Shown here: positions 24,129-33,943 of the stretch, piece after piece
Layout: every line of letters starts with the position of its first letter
Numbering within the stretch: the stretch's first letter is position 1
Virus record (IMG/VR): IMGVR_UViG_3300046512_000272
Span: 1-56,227 of that record
Length of the DNA: 56,227 bases
Direction: 5' to 3' (one strand)
Source: a virus
Notes under the pieces: generated by a model
Seen by the model: only the letters and a program-made list of their open reading frames with translations
The model's database searches: none
What the model was told of the DNA's origin: nothing
Made by a program: the position numbers and the translations under genes

Positions 24129-25604
24129 TCAGCGGTTCACGTTGACCAGGATGTCAACGGTATGGATGGCGCCGGCTTCCTTCGCCGCGACCTGGAATGC
24201 GACCGACTTGCGCTCTTCACGGTCGGCCTGCGACTGAAGCGCGATCGGCGGCGCATAGACGTAGTAGCCCTTGGACAGCGTGTCGCCCTGCTGCAGCGCG
24301 CCGAATCCGTCCGAGTTCCAGACGCCCGGGGCCAGATAGCCGTTATTGACTGCGGCCACACAGGCTTCCTCGATCTTGCTAGCGATCAGCGCGTTGCCCG
24401 CGTCGGTCTGCGGGACCTTCGTCTTGCTCTGGTACAGCAGGTTGTACACATCGGTCTGGATGCGGTTCTGGAACCAGATCGAGTTGTAGATCGAATCGAT
24501 GAAGATGCCGCTGGGCGTCACGCCGTACTGCACGATGGCCGTGTCGTTGTCGTACTCGACGAACACGTTTCCCCGCTTGTCCTGCAACACGTTGGCCTGG
24601 CTGCTCGACAGGGTCTCCGGCACGATGCCGGGCTCCTGCTTGTGCATCAGGGTGATCGTCGTGTTGTTGCCGTTGAAATTGGTGGTCAGCAAGCGGCCGA
24701 ACAGCGACGCCGCGGCGTACGGGTTGTTGCTCGAGTACTGCGCGAACGAGTACTTGTAGCCCTTGGCCTTGAACCGGGACAGCAGGTCCGTCGTCGCGGT
24801 ACCGTCCAGCGCCTGCGGTTCCTGCGTGGTGGCGCCGTAGATGTGGCGCTGATCCGCCTCAATCAGGTCTGCCACGGCGACGTGCTGGTCGTTCGTCAGC
24901 GACGTGTCGGCGAACTGGATACCGAGGAACTTGTTCGCGAAACGGTCCAGGAAGAGGTTCACGCACGCGTCCGGGGCCTCGGCCAAGATGCCGTCGACCG
25001 GTACCGAGGCCAGGCCGCTGGTCATGCCCAGCATGGCCGAGATGTCGGTGCCAGAGCCAGTCGGTGTGGCATAGCTGACCTTCGAGCTGGTGCCCGTGGT
25101 CGGCGAGGCGATCACGAACTGCGTGCCGTTCCAGACGCAAGTGGCGCCGGCCAGTGCGGTCTGGATGATCGTGGCCACACCGTTCAGGTTCGTCACGCCC
25201 GAGAAGTCCATCGCCGACACGGTCTTCACGGTCGCGTCGATCGTGACCTTGAACGAGCCGGCCGTGACCGCCTTCCACACCGTGATGTCCTTCTGAGCGG
25301 CGGACAGCGCTGCGCCGCGCAGCGAGCCGGCCGTGGCGGTCTTCGCCCAGCGGCCGATGTTGAGCTGAGACGGCTGGGGCGTCTGCTGGAAGTACAGCAG
25401 CGCGGCCAGGTATTCCGGCGCGGTGTTGCCGAATTCGCTGCCCACGGCATCAATAGTGCCGTACGACCGCATGCGCTCATTGGTGTCGATCACCGCCGAA
25501 GCGCCCAGGATCAGCGCCGTGTTCAGGTTGGCGCCCTGGGCCGCCAGCGGCGACATGTTGATGGATACATCGATCAGCCGCGACACCGGCAATCCGTTAG
25601 ACAT
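24129..25604 (-). CDS. tail sheath protein (DUF3383)
   Basis: A 491-residue contractile sheath protein. Family segments include [20 protein letters not shown] at the N-terminus, [37 protein letters not shown], and C-terminal [33 protein letters not shown]. The sheath shortens to drive the tube into the cell. ATG 25604 is preceded by AGGGGTTGCC. An alternative start at 25721 is unlikely because the added residues are unlike the family. Confidence 0.88.
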   Translation of the reverse strand: MSNGLPVSRLIDVSINMSPLAAQGANLNTALILGASAVIDTNERMRSYGTIDAVGSEFGNTAPEYLAALLYFQQTPQPSQLNIGRWAKTATAGSLRGAALSAAQKDITVWKAVTAGSFKVTIDATVKTVSAMDFSGVTNLNGVATIIQTALAGATCVWNGTQFVIASPTTGTSSKVSYATPTGSGTDISAMLGMTSGLASVPVDGILAEAPDACVNLFLDRFANKFLGIQFADTSLTNDQHVAVADLIEADQRHIYGATTQEPQALDGTATTDLLSRFKAKGYKYSFAQYSSNNPYAAASLFGRLLTTNFNGNNTTITLMHKQEPGIVPETLSSSQANVLQDKRGNVFVEYDNDTAIVQYGVTPSGIFIDSIYNSIWFQNRIQTDVYNLLYQSKTKVPQTDAGNALIASKIEEACVAAVNNGYLAPGVWNSDGFGALQQGDTLSKGYYVYAPPIALQSQADREERKSVAFQVAAKEAGAIHTVDILVNVNR

Positions 25605-25741
25605 GGCAACCCCTATGAAAAGTAACCCCCGTTGAGTGGGGGACGCTCCAGCGACTATTTGGAAGGTTGAAATTTGAGTTCTTGGTAGAGCGGTCGATAA
25701 CCAGGAAGGCAGACATTCCACCTCAGGGAGAACGATTCAAG

Positions 25742-26548
25742 ATGCAAGAAGTACCAGTGAAGAAGAACGAGGGCGTATCGCAGCCCAAGACACCAATCTG
25801 TTCAACAATCAAACAGCTCGCAAAAGAGTTTGCGATTCCGTTATCGCTTGCTGCGCTCTGGTCCACTTTTGTCGCCTCTAGGGCCGCTGATTGGGATGCC
25901 AAAATCGCAAACTTCGGAGTCGCTTTCACCGGCTCATGGGTGTTCTTCGCCATGTTGACCGGCAGTTGGTTCCGAGTTCGAAAGCAGCAGCGAGTCGACG
26001 GAACGCTGCAGGCCATTGCATCACGGGCAGAGGAGGTGCTAGTCCAGCTAGAAGAAAGGACCAACGCTATCGTCAGTCACGTGACCGGAGGTGAAAGCGT
26101 CTGCTACCTGTTCCCGTTGGCAATTGATCCGACTCGCCCCCTACTCCTACATGAGGGCGAGTACCCCGTATACGACATCAAGGCTCGCATTACCGATCTC
26201 CAGAGACTTGCAGCTCTGAACAGGGACAATGCAGTTACATCGCATGACATATTCTTCGGCGATCACACTTTCGAGGTCGACCTCATGACACCCAAAATCG
26301 GTCGACCTGCTCCCGTGGAGCTCAACATCGGTGACCGGACCGCCATCGATTACCTCATCTTCTACAACGCTCGCAACGGGATCTTTCATCAGGCGCTCCA
26401 TCTGAGGAAAGTCCACGAGGCGTGGGTCTCCGCCATCCGAGTGACCAAAGACGACAAGGAAATCTATACACACGTCAGCAAGGGTTTCCCGGGTTCGGTG
26501 GACGGCTCCGTAAACTGGAGCGAACTCCGGAACGTCCGGCCCAACTGA
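25742..26548 (+). CDS. membrane-anchored protein in antisense position, unknown
   Basis: A 268-residue protein on the plus strand between the sheath and neck genes. Two hydrophobic helices lie near the N-terminus (IPLSLAALWSTFVASRA and FGVAFTGSWVFFAMLTGSWF), then a short coiled coil (VDGTLQAIASRAEEVLVQLE) and about 180 soluble residues with beta pattern (VYDIKARITDLQRLAALNRD, RTAIDYLIFYNARNG). Start ATG 25742 has AGGGAGA upstream; a TTG at 25667 also fits. AT-richer than the flanking genes. No family recognised. A lysogen-expressed anti-phage or superinfection-exclusion function is possible but unproven. Confidence 0.65.
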   Translation: MQEVPVKKNEGVSQPKTPICSTIKQLAKEFAIPLSLAALWSTFVASRAADWDAKIANFGVAFTGSWVFFAMLTGSWFRVRKQQRVDGTLQAIASRAEEVLVQLEERTNAIVSHVTGGESVCYLFPLAIDPTRPLLLHEGEYPVYDIKARITDLQRLAALNRDNAVTSHDIFFGDHTFEVDLMTPKIGRPAPVELNIGDRTAIDYLIFYNARNGIFHQALHLRKVHEAWVSAIRVTKDDKEIYTHVSKGFPGSVDGSVNWSELRNVRPN

Positions 26549-26572
26549 CTATCGAGTTCGCAATCACGGGCC

Positions 26573-27124
26573 TCATCCGACTACCACGTTCTCCTCTGAC
26601 GAGAGCAAGTTGAGGACCGGATAAGTCCGGGTGATCTTGCGGCGCAGGGTCAGCGTCAGGTCGAATCGTCGATTCCACTGCTGGTTGATGAGCGCCGGCG
26701 CGGGCTGGATATCGCTCACGCGAATGAACTTCATGCCGTGCAACGCCAACTGCTCGCTGTTCTGCGGGACCGCCATGCTGTCGGCCAGCAACTGGGCGTA
26801 GCCCTTCGCGGCCGGCCCGTAGAACGAGCACAGCAGGTCGATCTCCTGGTGTCGGACGTACTCGTCGCTGCCCTCGCCGGCGCCGTCGTGCTGGATGGCC
26901 GGACCGGCGTCGTTCGCCTGGCGCGTGATGCCGATTGCGCACCAGTCCTCGTTCGGCTCAGGCTGCTTCGGTACCGTCGACTGCCAGCGAGGGCGCACCA
27001 TCGCGCCGGGCAGGCCCGTCACGCCCGCGACCAGCTCCTGCATCAGGTTGTCGAGTTCGTCGTCTTCGGCAGGCACCGGCGCCGTCGGCGCAAGATAGCC
27101 GCCAGTGGCGCTGGTGTTTGCCAT
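26573..27124 (-). CDS. tail completion/terminator protein (LIC_12616-like)
   Basis: A 183-residue structural protein. MQELVAGVTGLPGAMVRPRW, NEDWCAIGITRQANDAGPAI, YVRHQEIDLLCSFYGPAAKG and MKFIRVSDIQPAPALINQQW match the phage LIC_12616 neck/tail-completion family by pattern. It precedes the sheath gene, where the tail terminator normally is. Confidence 0.65.
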   Translation of the reverse strand: MANTSATGGYLAPTAPVPAEDDELDNLMQELVAGVTGLPGAMVRPRWQSTVPKQPEPNEDWCAIGITRQANDAGPAIQHDGAGEGSDEYVRHQEIDLLCSFYGPAAKGYAQLLADSMAVPQNSEQLALHGMKFIRVSDIQPAPALINQQWNRRFDLTLTLRRKITRTYPVLNLLSSEENVVVG

Positions 27125-27127
27125 GGA

Positions 27128-27499
27128 TTACCCCGAAAGCGGTTTCAGATCGCAGGTGGCGGCCACGAAGCCGCGCCCGAAATGGCTGTAGTCGCTGACG
27201 CTGACCACGGTGTAGGCCCGGCCCTGCCAGACGACTTCGTCGGCGTCCTGGCCCGGGCTGCCATCGATCAGGCGAAAGGGCGTGTGCAGCGTGACCGATC
27301 CGGTGATCAAGCTGCCGTCCGACCCGCGTTGCAGGATGTCGCCCTTGTCGCTGGTGACCACTGCGGCAAACGGCGTAGCCGTGGGCAAATTCTGGGCGCG
27401 GCCGTGCCCGTCGACTGTCTGCGCCATCCGGTTGCACACCAGGCCGGTGTCCATGAAATCCGGATCGAGCAGAACGTCGACGACGTCGAGTTGTGCCAT
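27128..27499 (-). CDS. neck/connector-region protein, unknown
   Basis: A 123-residue beta-rich protein (MAQLDVVDVLLDPDFMDTGL, SVTLHTPFRLIDGSPGQDAD, EVVWQGRAYTVVSVSDYSHF). Its place between the gp10-like and tail-completion genes, and the phage-typical YTVVSV-DYS-x-G-GFV strand, suggest a head-tail joining or neck role. I recognise no named family. Confidence 0.6.
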   Translation of the reverse strand: MAQLDVVDVLLDPDFMDTGLVCNRMAQTVDGHGRAQNLPTATPFAAVVTSDKGDILQRGSDGSLITGSVTLHTPFRLIDGSPGQDADEVVWQGRAYTVVSVSDYSHFGRGFVAATCDLKPLSG

Positions 27500-27502
27500 G
27501 GA

Positions 27503-28039
27503 CTATTTCCGTTTGCGGATCACATAAGTGACCGCGTTGCGTAGCTGACCGGTGTCGATCAGTGGCTTGGCCAGTTCGGTGCTGGGCTGTTGGCCAGCGG
27601 CGCGCGCCGCCAGTTCGTCTTTCGCACCCTGCCTGCCGCGCCGCGCGCGCTTTCGCAGCGTCGCCTCACTGAGCGCCGGACCGATACCGCTGTTGATGCG
27701 GGCCCGTACGGACGACTGCGCGACCTGGCCGGCCATGGCCATGCGCCGCTGCGCGCCATCGATGTCGCCATCGAGCGCGGCCTCCACTCCCTTCTGCAGC
27801 TGCGGCAGGGTCTTCGGCTGCGCGGCAGCCACGCCAGGGACAAGGAACGGGCGCGCCGGCAGATTGATCTCTGGCGCCCCGTTCTCCTGGATGTATCCGA
27901 TTTCCGCGTTGCTGAGCGGCGCACCCTCATCCTTGCGGCCGGCGGTGCTGTCGGGCACGCCGACAAGGACTTGCTGGTCGACCAAGCCGTTGATGGACTG
28001 AAGCACCTGCTTCAGCCTGTCCACCTTCATGAAGCCCAT
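27503..28039 (-). CDS. HK97 gp10-like / minor tail Z-like neck protein
   Basis: A 178-residue protein started at ATG 28039. Segments LVDQQVLVGVPDSTAGR, SNAEIGYIQENGAPEINLPA and RPFLVPGV are the conserved motif of phage proteins of the gp10/Z group (G-x-P-E-x-x-IPARPFL). The C-terminus (LIDTGQLRNAVTYVIRKRK) is also typical. It acts at the head-tail interface. Confidence 0.75.
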   Translation of the reverse strand: MGFMKVDRLKQVLQSINGLVDQQVLVGVPDSTAGRKDEGAPLSNAEIGYIQENGAPEINLPARPFLVPGVAAAQPKTLPQLQKGVEAALDGDIDGAQRRMAMAGQVAQSSVRARINSGIGPALSEATLRKRARRGRQGAKDELAARAAGQQPSTELAKPLIDTGQLRNAVTYVIRKRK

Positions 28040-28065
28040 GGGGAACTCCCGATGGGCTGGCGCGG

Positions 28066-28449
28066 CTACAGCTGCATGCCGCCCGCGCCCATCATTCTGG
28101 CGAGAGTGAGGAACCGGACGCCGTAGGTCGTCAGGTTCCACATACCGGCGTCGTCAATGGTCGCTGCGCCCGTGTCGTAGCTGGCGCTAACCTTGTCGAC
28201 TGCCTTGGAAGAGAGGGGGCCGGTGACCTGGCCCGGCGTACCGCCGACGGCGGCGGTGGCTTCATCGCGCGCGGCCAGCACAAGGTGGTGCGCGGTGCAA
28301 AGCTCGATGCCCTGGTCCGTCAGGACGCCCCAGCGGCACGGATTGACGAGTGACACCGAGACCGTCAGCCAGAACTGCACTGTCGCGTCCGGATACTTCG
28401 TCTCGTCGTCGAACTCGGGAAAGTCCTGTCGGAACTGTTCGGGTGTCAT
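28066..28449 (-). CDS. head-tail connector protein (DUF4054)
   Basis: A 127-residue helical protein: MTPEQFRQDFPEFDDETKYP, then HHLVLAARDEATA, SSKAVDKVSASYDTGA and NLTTYGVRFLTLARMMGAGG. This F-R-x-x-FPEF start and the Y-G-x-x-x-LxR-x-x-G-G end define DUF4054 connectors, which sit beneath the portal. Confidence 0.8.
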   Translation of the reverse strand: MTPEQFRQDFPEFDDETKYPDATVQFWLTVSVSLVNPCRWGVLTDQGIELCTAHHLVLAARDEATAAVGGTPGQVTGPLSSKAVDKVSASYDTGAATIDDAGMWNLTTYGVRFLTLARMMGAGGMQL

Positions 28450-28489
28450 ATGTGGTTGGCTGATGCCCCTCGCGAGGCATCATACCCCC

Positions 28490-28897
28490 TTACTTCTTGC
28501 TGGTCTGCTTGGCCGCAGCGTCCGCCGCCTTCTCGCGCTCGGCGATGGTCACCTCGCGGGTGTCCAGCGCTTCGGCCCGCGCGTTCAGATCGGCTTCGCG
28601 CTGGTCGGCGATCTTCTCGCGGTCGGCGACGGTGCCGGCGCGCAGGTCCAGAGCGTCCTGCAGTTCCTTCAGCTCTTTGGCCTTGCCTTCCAGGAACTGC
28701 CCTGCGGAATCTAGGGCTGCCCGCTGCTCGGCCAGGTCACCGGCCTCCCCACCCGCCGCCGGCTCCTCGCCGATATGGGCCTTCACGAACCAGTGCTCGG
28801 CCACCGCCGGTGACACGGTGTGGTTGCCCACGGCGAACTCGTGCTTCTCGCCTTCGTGCTGGAGCACGAAGGCCTTGCGAACGTAGATCTTCGGCAT
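28490..28897 (-). CDS. phage-associated coiled-coil protein (STY1053-like)
   Basis: A 135-residue protein. The N-terminus (KIYVRKAFVLQHEGEKHEFA, GNHTVSPAVAEHWFVKAHI) is the short beta domain seen in STY1053-type proteins beside capsid genes. Residues about 55-130 are a charged coiled coil (ADREKIADQREADLNARAEA). Probably structural or accessory to head completion. Confidence 0.65.
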   Translation of the reverse strand: MPKIYVRKAFVLQHEGEKHEFAVGNHTVSPAVAEHWFVKAHIGEEPAAGGEAGDLAEQRAALDSAGQFLEGKAKELKELQDALDLRAGTVADREKIADQREADLNARAEALDTREVTIAEREKAADAAAKQTSKK

Positions 28898-28907
28898 GTC
28901 GCGCTCC

Positions 28908-29945
28908 TTAGATACCGTCGCGGTAGCCGATCAGCTCGGGATACACCACCTCGACCACACCCAGCCGACCGAAGTAGGTGGTGAGCTGACGGATGTCGCG
29001 ATATTCCAGCGGCGTGCGCTGAAGCGGCACCAGCGGGAACCGAACCTTGTCCTGCTCCTTGGTGTACGCCATCATGCGGTCCGCGTTCGCGACCCCGCGC
29101 TGGAACAGCCACTTCAGCGGCTGGATGTTCAGCGGCCGCCCGTTGATCGAGTTCGAGATCGTGTTCTGCTTCACGTACTCGAGGATGCTGATGTTGCCTG
29201 CATCGCTGACCTTGCGGCTGACCAGCAGACCGAACTTGGCCGGCGGCAGGCGCAGCTCGGACGGGCATACCGCATAGGCGGACGCCGCCCACACGCTCGT
29301 CAGAAGCTCATTGACGTCCGCGACGATCTGATCCGGCGTGGCCGTCGCCCAGTTGCCGGTGGCGGCATTCGACACGTTGGTGACGGTCGCCGCATTCACC
29401 AGGCCGGTGACTCCCAGCACGGTGTCGCCGATGTACACCTGCTCGTCGACGTCCATATTGTGCTTGAGCTGCATGCCGGTGAACTTTTGCTGGTCCACCG
29501 GGCGCCCCAGCTTCTGGGCGGATTCCAGCTCAGGGATGGTCCAGCCGATCTGCATGCCCCACAGCGTCAGCGGGCTGGCCGTCTTGCCGATGTCCAGCGC
29601 GATGCCGGCGATGGCCGAGGCGTCCTTGCCGATCCACGACTTGCCGTTCGGGGAAGCGCCGCCCGCAGCGGCGAAGCTGGAGTTCGTGAACGACGACGTC
29701 TCGTCGGCGATGGACACGTCCTCGCGCAGGTCGATGTCGCGCGACCAGGTGACCGAGGCCAGCGGGCCGTGCAGCGTCTGGTCCAGGCGTTCCAGCTCGC
29801 CGATCAAGAAGGCGCCCGTGCTGTCGATCGTGCGGCTGTCGAAGGTCAGCATGCTGTCGCGCGTGCGGGCGCGGATGATCGCCGGGGCGTTGACCATGGC
29901 GATGGCAGCCGCCGCAGCCATGCGCGGGAGGATGATTTTGCTCAT
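28908..29945 (-). CDS. major capsid protein (DUF2184 type)
   Basis: A 345-residue capsid protein. IRARTRDSMLTFDSRTIDST, WSRDIDLREDVSIADETSS, YIGDTVLGVTGLVN, then NELLTSVWAASAYAVCPSEL and QLTTYFGRLGVVEVVYPELI. This order matches the DUF2184 branch of HK97-fold capsids. It lies directly after the cement protein gene. ATG 29945 is chosen over 29996; the shorter form begins MSKIILPRMAAAAAIAM. Confidence 0.82.
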   Translation of the reverse strand: MSKIILPRMAAAAAIAMVNAPAIIRARTRDSMLTFDSRTIDSTGAFLIGELERLDQTLHGPLASVTWSRDIDLREDVSIADETSSFTNSSFAAAGGASPNGKSWIGKDASAIAGIALDIGKTASPLTLWGMQIGWTIPELESAQKLGRPVDQQKFTGMQLKHNMDVDEQVYIGDTVLGVTGLVNAATVTNVSNAATGNWATATPDQIVADVNELLTSVWAASAYAVCPSELRLPPAKFGLLVSRKVSDAGNISILEYVKQNTISNSINGRPLNIQPLKWLFQRGVANADRMMAYTKEQDKVRFPLVPLQRTPLEYRDIRQLTTYFGRLGVVEVVYPELIGYRDGI

Positions 29946-29958
29946 TCTGGGATACCCC

Positions 29959-30453
29959 TTAGATGTTGTAGGCGATCTCGACATTGCCGTTGGCATCGCC
30001 GGCGTTCATAAACGTGGCGCCAACAACCGCGATGGTGTTGGTGCTGTCCGCAGCCGCCTCGACGCCGCCGATCGGCTTGCCAGCGGCAGCCGTGGCAACC
30101 CGCACATACACCTGGCCACCAATGGCCGGCGTGCCGGCGTTGTTCTTGATGGTCATGTAGCCCCGGCGCATGACGTCCGCGACGCCGGTGGTCGGAGGTG
30201 TGGCCGTGCCGAGCGGCTCCGACCCGGCGCCGCCGGTGGTCGGGTACGGACGGACCAGCAGGCCATACACAGCCGTGGCGGCGTCACCGCCGGCGATCGG
30301 CACGAACTTGCCGGCAGCGATCTTGCCGAACAGCCCGTAGCCCGGGAACGGCAGCGCCGAGTTCAGGATCTGCGACTCAACGGTCGCCTGCGACTGGCGC
30401 GAGATATCCCCGGGGATGCCCGAGGCCATGCGATACAGGATTGCGTTGCCCAT
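29959..30453 (-). CDS. structural cement/head decoration protein
   Basis: A 164-residue beta-rich protein: AILYRMASGIPGDISRQSQA, TVESQILNSALPFPGYGLFG, IKNNAGTPAIGGQVYVRVAT. This is the pattern of phage cement proteins (Gp24-like) that sit between the protease/scaffold and capsid genes and bind the outside of the mature head. Confidence 0.75.
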   Translation of the reverse strand: MGNAILYRMASGIPGDISRQSQATVESQILNSALPFPGYGLFGKIAAGKFVPIAGGDAATAVYGLLVRPYPTTGGAGSEPLGTATPPTTGVADVMRRGYMTIKNNAGTPAIGGQVYVRVATAAAGKPIGGVEAAADSTNTIAVVGATFMNAGDANGNVEIAYNI

Positions 30454-30464
30454 GTGGCACTCCC

Positions 30465-31790
30465 TTAGTTGGTGGACCGGTCGGCCCAGTACTTGCGGTT
30501 GGCGGCGTTGATTTCGGCGGCCGTGCGGGGCTTGCCGAAATCCTTGGTCTTGGCGACGCCGTCGTGCGTGCGCCCGTTGTTCTGCGCCTTGATCAGCTCG
30601 CTGGCGCCCATGAACGCGGCATTGATCAGCGCGGCGGGCAGCTTCTCGAAGTCAGCGGTCAGGCCGCCCAGGAACGGCGCGATAGCGGCCTTGCCGACAT
30701 CCGTCTGGTACGCGACGTCGAGCGCCTTGCGCTGGCACTTGCAGAGCGACGCGGCGCGGTCCTTGGTGGTGATCTTGGCGTCGAAGGTCGGCAGCTTGAT
30801 GCCCGGGGCCAGGATCTCGGCGCGCGAGGGGATGCTGGCCGCCGTGTCGCCGGTGTACAGGACGACGTCGGCCTGGCTGAGCGTGCCAGCGGTGTTGGGG
30901 TCGGTCAGGTCGCCGTCGTCTCCCGTCTTCTTCTTGTCCGGGTCGTCCTCGTCCTCGTCGTCGGTCTTTTCCTTGTCCGAGTCCTTGGCCTTGCCCTTGC
31001 CCAGCGCGGCGATGGCGGCGTCCTGAGCGTCCATGCGTTTCAGGATCCTGGTCAGCAGCTGGGACGTGGCGTCGCCGGTCTTGCTGCCCTTTTCGCCCTT
31101 GTCGTCATCCTCGTCGTCGGGCTCCTCGTCCATGGCCTCGGCTTCCTTGGCCAATTCCTCGGCGCCCTCGGCGTCCTTTGCCATGAACGCCGCGCGGATG
31201 CGGTCGGCGAACGTACGCTTGCCTTTGGGCTTGCTGTCTTTGGTCTTCATGTCTTCGGGTTCCTTATCGCCAATGGCGCAGCGCGGGCCGCAACGGCCGC
31301 GCTCAACCAGGGCTACGTGGTTGACAACGATGTTCCGCTGTTCCCCGCGGCCGGGTGATACCTGGATGTAGTCAGCTTCGTAGCCGAGGCTGACTTCCTC
31401 GATGTGCTCGTCCTGCACGGCCTTGATGGCGTCCGGATGCTTGATCAGCAGGTCGGCAACCAGCAGGTCATCGGCCAGGCCAGTGCCGCGGCGCGGGTTG
31501 AGCATCACGCCCTGCGTCAGGGCCGCGTAGTTGGAGGGCTGCACGAAGTCGTCCGGGTGATCGAGCGTCGCGTCCTTGCCCATGCAGCTAGCCAGCGTCG
31601 CATCGCGAAACACCTCTTCGGGCGTCCGGCTGATGCGGATCAGGCCGTCAGGCCCAGGCTCGACGGGTACCTCGCCCGGGCCGTACAGCATCTCGCCGGT
31701 GCGCGCCACGGGCACTTCCTCGCACAGCAAGAAGCCCTCGGGCGTCAGCGAGCGCTTCGGGCCCAGCTTCTGTACGGTGTAGAAGCGCAT
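30465..31790 (-). CDS. DUF2213 prohead protease-scaffold fusion
   Basis: A 441-residue protein with two parts. Residues 1-175 match DUF2213 proteases, with candidate catalytic His in KDATLDHPDDFV and Ser in HIEEVSLGYEADY, followed by NHVALVERGRCG. Residues about 180-320 are very acidic and lysine-rich low complexity (DEEPDDEDDDKGEKGSKTGD and similar), then a helical C-terminus, as in a scaffold. An internal ATG at 31250 (MKTKDSKPKGKRTFADRIRA) has AAGGAA nine bases upstream, so a separate 261-residue scaffold may be made from the same gene, as with lambda C/Nu3. Confidence 0.82.
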   Translation of the reverse strand: MRFYTVQKLGPKRSLTPEGFLLCEEVPVARTGEMLYGPGEVPVEPGPDGLIRISRTPEEVFRDATLASCMGKDATLDHPDDFVQPSNYAALTQGVMLNPRRGTGLADDLLVADLLIKHPDAIKAVQDEHIEEVSLGYEADYIQVSPGRGEQRNIVVNHVALVERGRCGPRCAIGDKEPEDMKTKDSKPKGKRTFADRIRAAFMAKDAEGAEELAKEAEAMDEEPDDEDDDKGEKGSKTGDATSQLLTRILKRMDAQDAAIAALGKGKAKDSDKEKTDDEDEDDPDKKKTGDDGDLTDPNTAGTLSQADVVLYTGDTAASIPSRAEILAPGIKLPTFDAKITTKDRAASLCKCQRKALDVAYQTDVGKAAIAPFLGGLTADFEKLPAALINAAFMGASELIKAQNNGRTHDGVAKTKDFGKPRTAAEINAANRKYWADRSTN

Positions 31791-31791
31791 A

Positions 31792-32460
31792 TCAATCCTC
31801 GGGAATCACAGGTTCCGGGTAGCAGCGGCAGTTCGGGAACTGGCCGGCGTGGCCTTTCATCCCGTCCAGCGTGGGCGGGTCATCCCAGGCGACGAACTTG
31901 CCTTCCATTTCACGGTGCGACTCGCGCACGTCACCGTCGCCGGACGTCCGCCAGACGTACCCCGGCGAGCCGACATGCAGCGCCCGCGCCTCGGTCAGGG
32001 TCGACGCGGTGCGCGCGACCTCGGTCCGGGCGATCAGGTCGGCGCGGCTCTTGGCCACGTCTCCCGATGCCTGGATCGCCTTCGAGATCTCCGACGCCCT
32101 GGTGCTGTCCTCGATGCCCTCGATGGTCAGCTTGTGCACGCGCTTGGCCGCATCCAGCGGGATGGACTTGATCAGCGTCACCTGCTCACCCATCAGGGCC
32201 TGCATGGTGGCGCCGGTCGGCGCCGTCCGGATCTCCTGCCGCAGCGCGCGGGACAGCTCGGCCGAGTACTGCATCCAGGCCTTTTCGTCCCGGCGGTTCA
32301 CCTCGGTCAGCATCTCGGCCGCGGCGCGCTCGGCCCACGGCGTCAGCGCCTCGGCGTACCGCTGCAGCAGCTGCTCAATCGTCGGCAGGACGCCGGGATC
32401 GCCAGGCGGAAAGCCATTGACCAACACGCCCACCTGCTGCGCGACCTGTCGGAGCTGCAT
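31792..32460 (-). CDS. phage Mu F-like head morphogenesis protein
   Basis: A 222-residue minor head protein. The Mu F signature is at the C-terminus: ARTEVARTASTLTEARALHV, WRTSGDGDVRESHREMEGKF and GQFPNCRCYPEPV. GGAAAGG lies nine bases before ATG 32460. The first 86 bp overlap the portal gene in another frame. The frame is open further upstream, but those residues are Arg-rich antisense-like and unlikely to be coding. Confidence 0.82.
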   Translation of the reverse strand: MQLRQVAQQVGVLVNGFPPGDPGVLPTIEQLLQRYAEALTPWAERAAAEMLTEVNRRDEKAWMQYSAELSRALRQEIRTAPTGATMQALMGEQVTLIKSIPLDAAKRVHKLTIEGIEDSTRASEISKAIQASGDVAKSRADLIARTEVARTASTLTEARALHVGSPGYVWRTSGDGDVRESHREMEGKFVAWDDPPTLDGMKGHAGQFPNCRCYPEPVIPED

Positions 32461-33943
32461 CCGATACACCCTTTCCGGTCCGCTTGTCCTTACCGGATTG
32501 CGGCGGCGCTTCCGATCCGTTGTTCGGGTCATCAACATCAGGCAGTTCCATTTCCGGCGCCGGGGGCGGCTCGTTCTCCGCGTCCTCGATCGCATCGTCC
32601 GTGATGCTGGTGAACACCCCGGTGCTGTGGCTCGACTGGCGCAGTTCCTTCATGGCCGTGGGCTTGTCGACCAGGTCTGCGTCGTAGGCCTGCGTCACCG
32701 CCTCGGTCACCGTCTTGGCGTTCTGCGCCTTCTCGGTGTCGGACAGCTGCCACAGCGACGTGAATCCGTAGGCAAAGCCTTCCGGCGGTGGTTTGCCCAG
32801 TTCCGACCGGATCACCACTTCATACAGCCGGGTGACGGGCGCGCGCAGCTTCCGTTCCTGCTGCTGCTTCGTGTTGTCGTAGTAGGTCCGCAGGTCCGAT
32901 TCACCGGTGCTATTCAGGCCGGCCGGCGACTGGCCGAACAGGCGCACCAGCGGGATGCCCAAAGCGCCAGACAACTGTTGGCCGAACTGCATCAGGACGC
33001 TGTCCAGCCCAGAGAACTGGTAGGAATCCGTCTGCAACTCGTCTGCCGCGTCGATTAGGGTCAGCCCCTCATTCGACTGGTACCGGCGGATGAAGTCGAC
33101 GTTCTTCACCAGCGCTTCCATCGCCGGGCCGCCCATGGCGATGATCTCGCGCAGCTTGTCGACCTTGTACGTGCGAAGATGGGCTTTGTAGACCAGCTGG
33201 GCGGCGCCGATGGTGGTGCTATCGAACGCCACAAGCCGGTCAATCAACCGCTCGATGACCGACTGCCCCCAAAGGTTCTCGGCGATTTTTTGCCAGTACG
33301 GCAGGTCCACGCCGTCGATGCGCAGCACCCGGCTGTAGTGGATCCGCTGGCGCTTCAGCGCCATGCTGTCCGCCACCACATCGTAGTAGCGCGGCTGGCC
33401 CATGTCCGGACCCATCTCGGTGACCAGGTCCTCGAGCGACGGCTGCACCAGCCAGCGGTCCAGCACGTACAGGCCTTTAAACTGATCCTTGCCGATGCTA
33501 TCCAGCCGCAGTGGTGTGGCCGGGTTCTGCCCATCGATCAGCATCACCGCCAGCGCACCGCCATAGAGGCGCGCCCACTTGATCGTGTCGTTCAGGCGGT
33601 CCCAGAGGCCCATCCGCTCGAAAGCGGCGTTCAGCTTGTTCTGGTCGGACGGGTCCAGCTCGGCATCGATCTCGGTGCCCGCGCGCGTCATGTCGTCGGC
33701 AACCACGTCGACGGCCTGGCCAACGATCCAGCTCGACCGGTACATGGCCTCCAACTGCACGCGGTTGCGCGAAATGAAGTCGAAGCCGTAGCTGAACTGC
33801 GACGCCTGGTTGTTGGTGCCCAGGCCCAGACGCGCCTCGAAGTTCTGGAAGCTGTCGCCCGTCATCCAGCGCTTGGCATTCGCGGACGCAGCCACCTCGG
33901 CCCGATGCGCACGGATCTGCGCTTTGCGTTGGTTACGGTTCAT
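32375..33943 (-). CDS. portal protein (DUF1073 type)
   Basis: A 522-residue portal: [79 protein letters not shown] and [20 protein letters not shown] are DUF1073/anti-CBASS-portal family segments. The dodecamer is the DNA channel and terminase docking site. The C-terminal 60 residues are Pro/Asp-rich and basic. ATG 33943 overlaps the terminase stop (33940-33943). Confidence 0.88.
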   Translation of the reverse strand: MNRNQRKAQIRAHRAEVAASANAKRWMTGDSFQNFEARLGLGTNNQASQFSYGFDFISRNRVQLEAMYRSSWIVGQAVDVVADDMTRAGTEIDAELDPSDQNKLNAAFERMGLWDRLNDTIKWARLYGGALAVMLIDGQNPATPLRLDSIGKDQFKGLYVLDRWLVQPSLEDLVTEMGPDMGQPRYYDVVADSMALKRQRIHYSRVLRIDGVDLPYWQKIAENLWGQSVIERLIDRLVAFDSTTIGAAQLVYKAHLRTYKVDKLREIIAMGGPAMEALVKNVDFIRRYQSNEGLTLIDAADELQTDSYQFSGLDSVLMQFGQQLSGALGIPLVRLFGQSPAGLNSTGESDLRTYYDNTKQQQERKLRAPVTRLYEVVIRSELGKPPPEGFAYGFTSLWQLSDTEKAQNAKTVTEAVTQAYDADLVDKPTAMKELRQSSHSTGVFTSITDDAIEDAENEPPPAPEMELPDVDDPNNGSEAPPQSGKDKRTGKGVSDAAPTGRAAGGRVGQWLSAWRSRRPADD

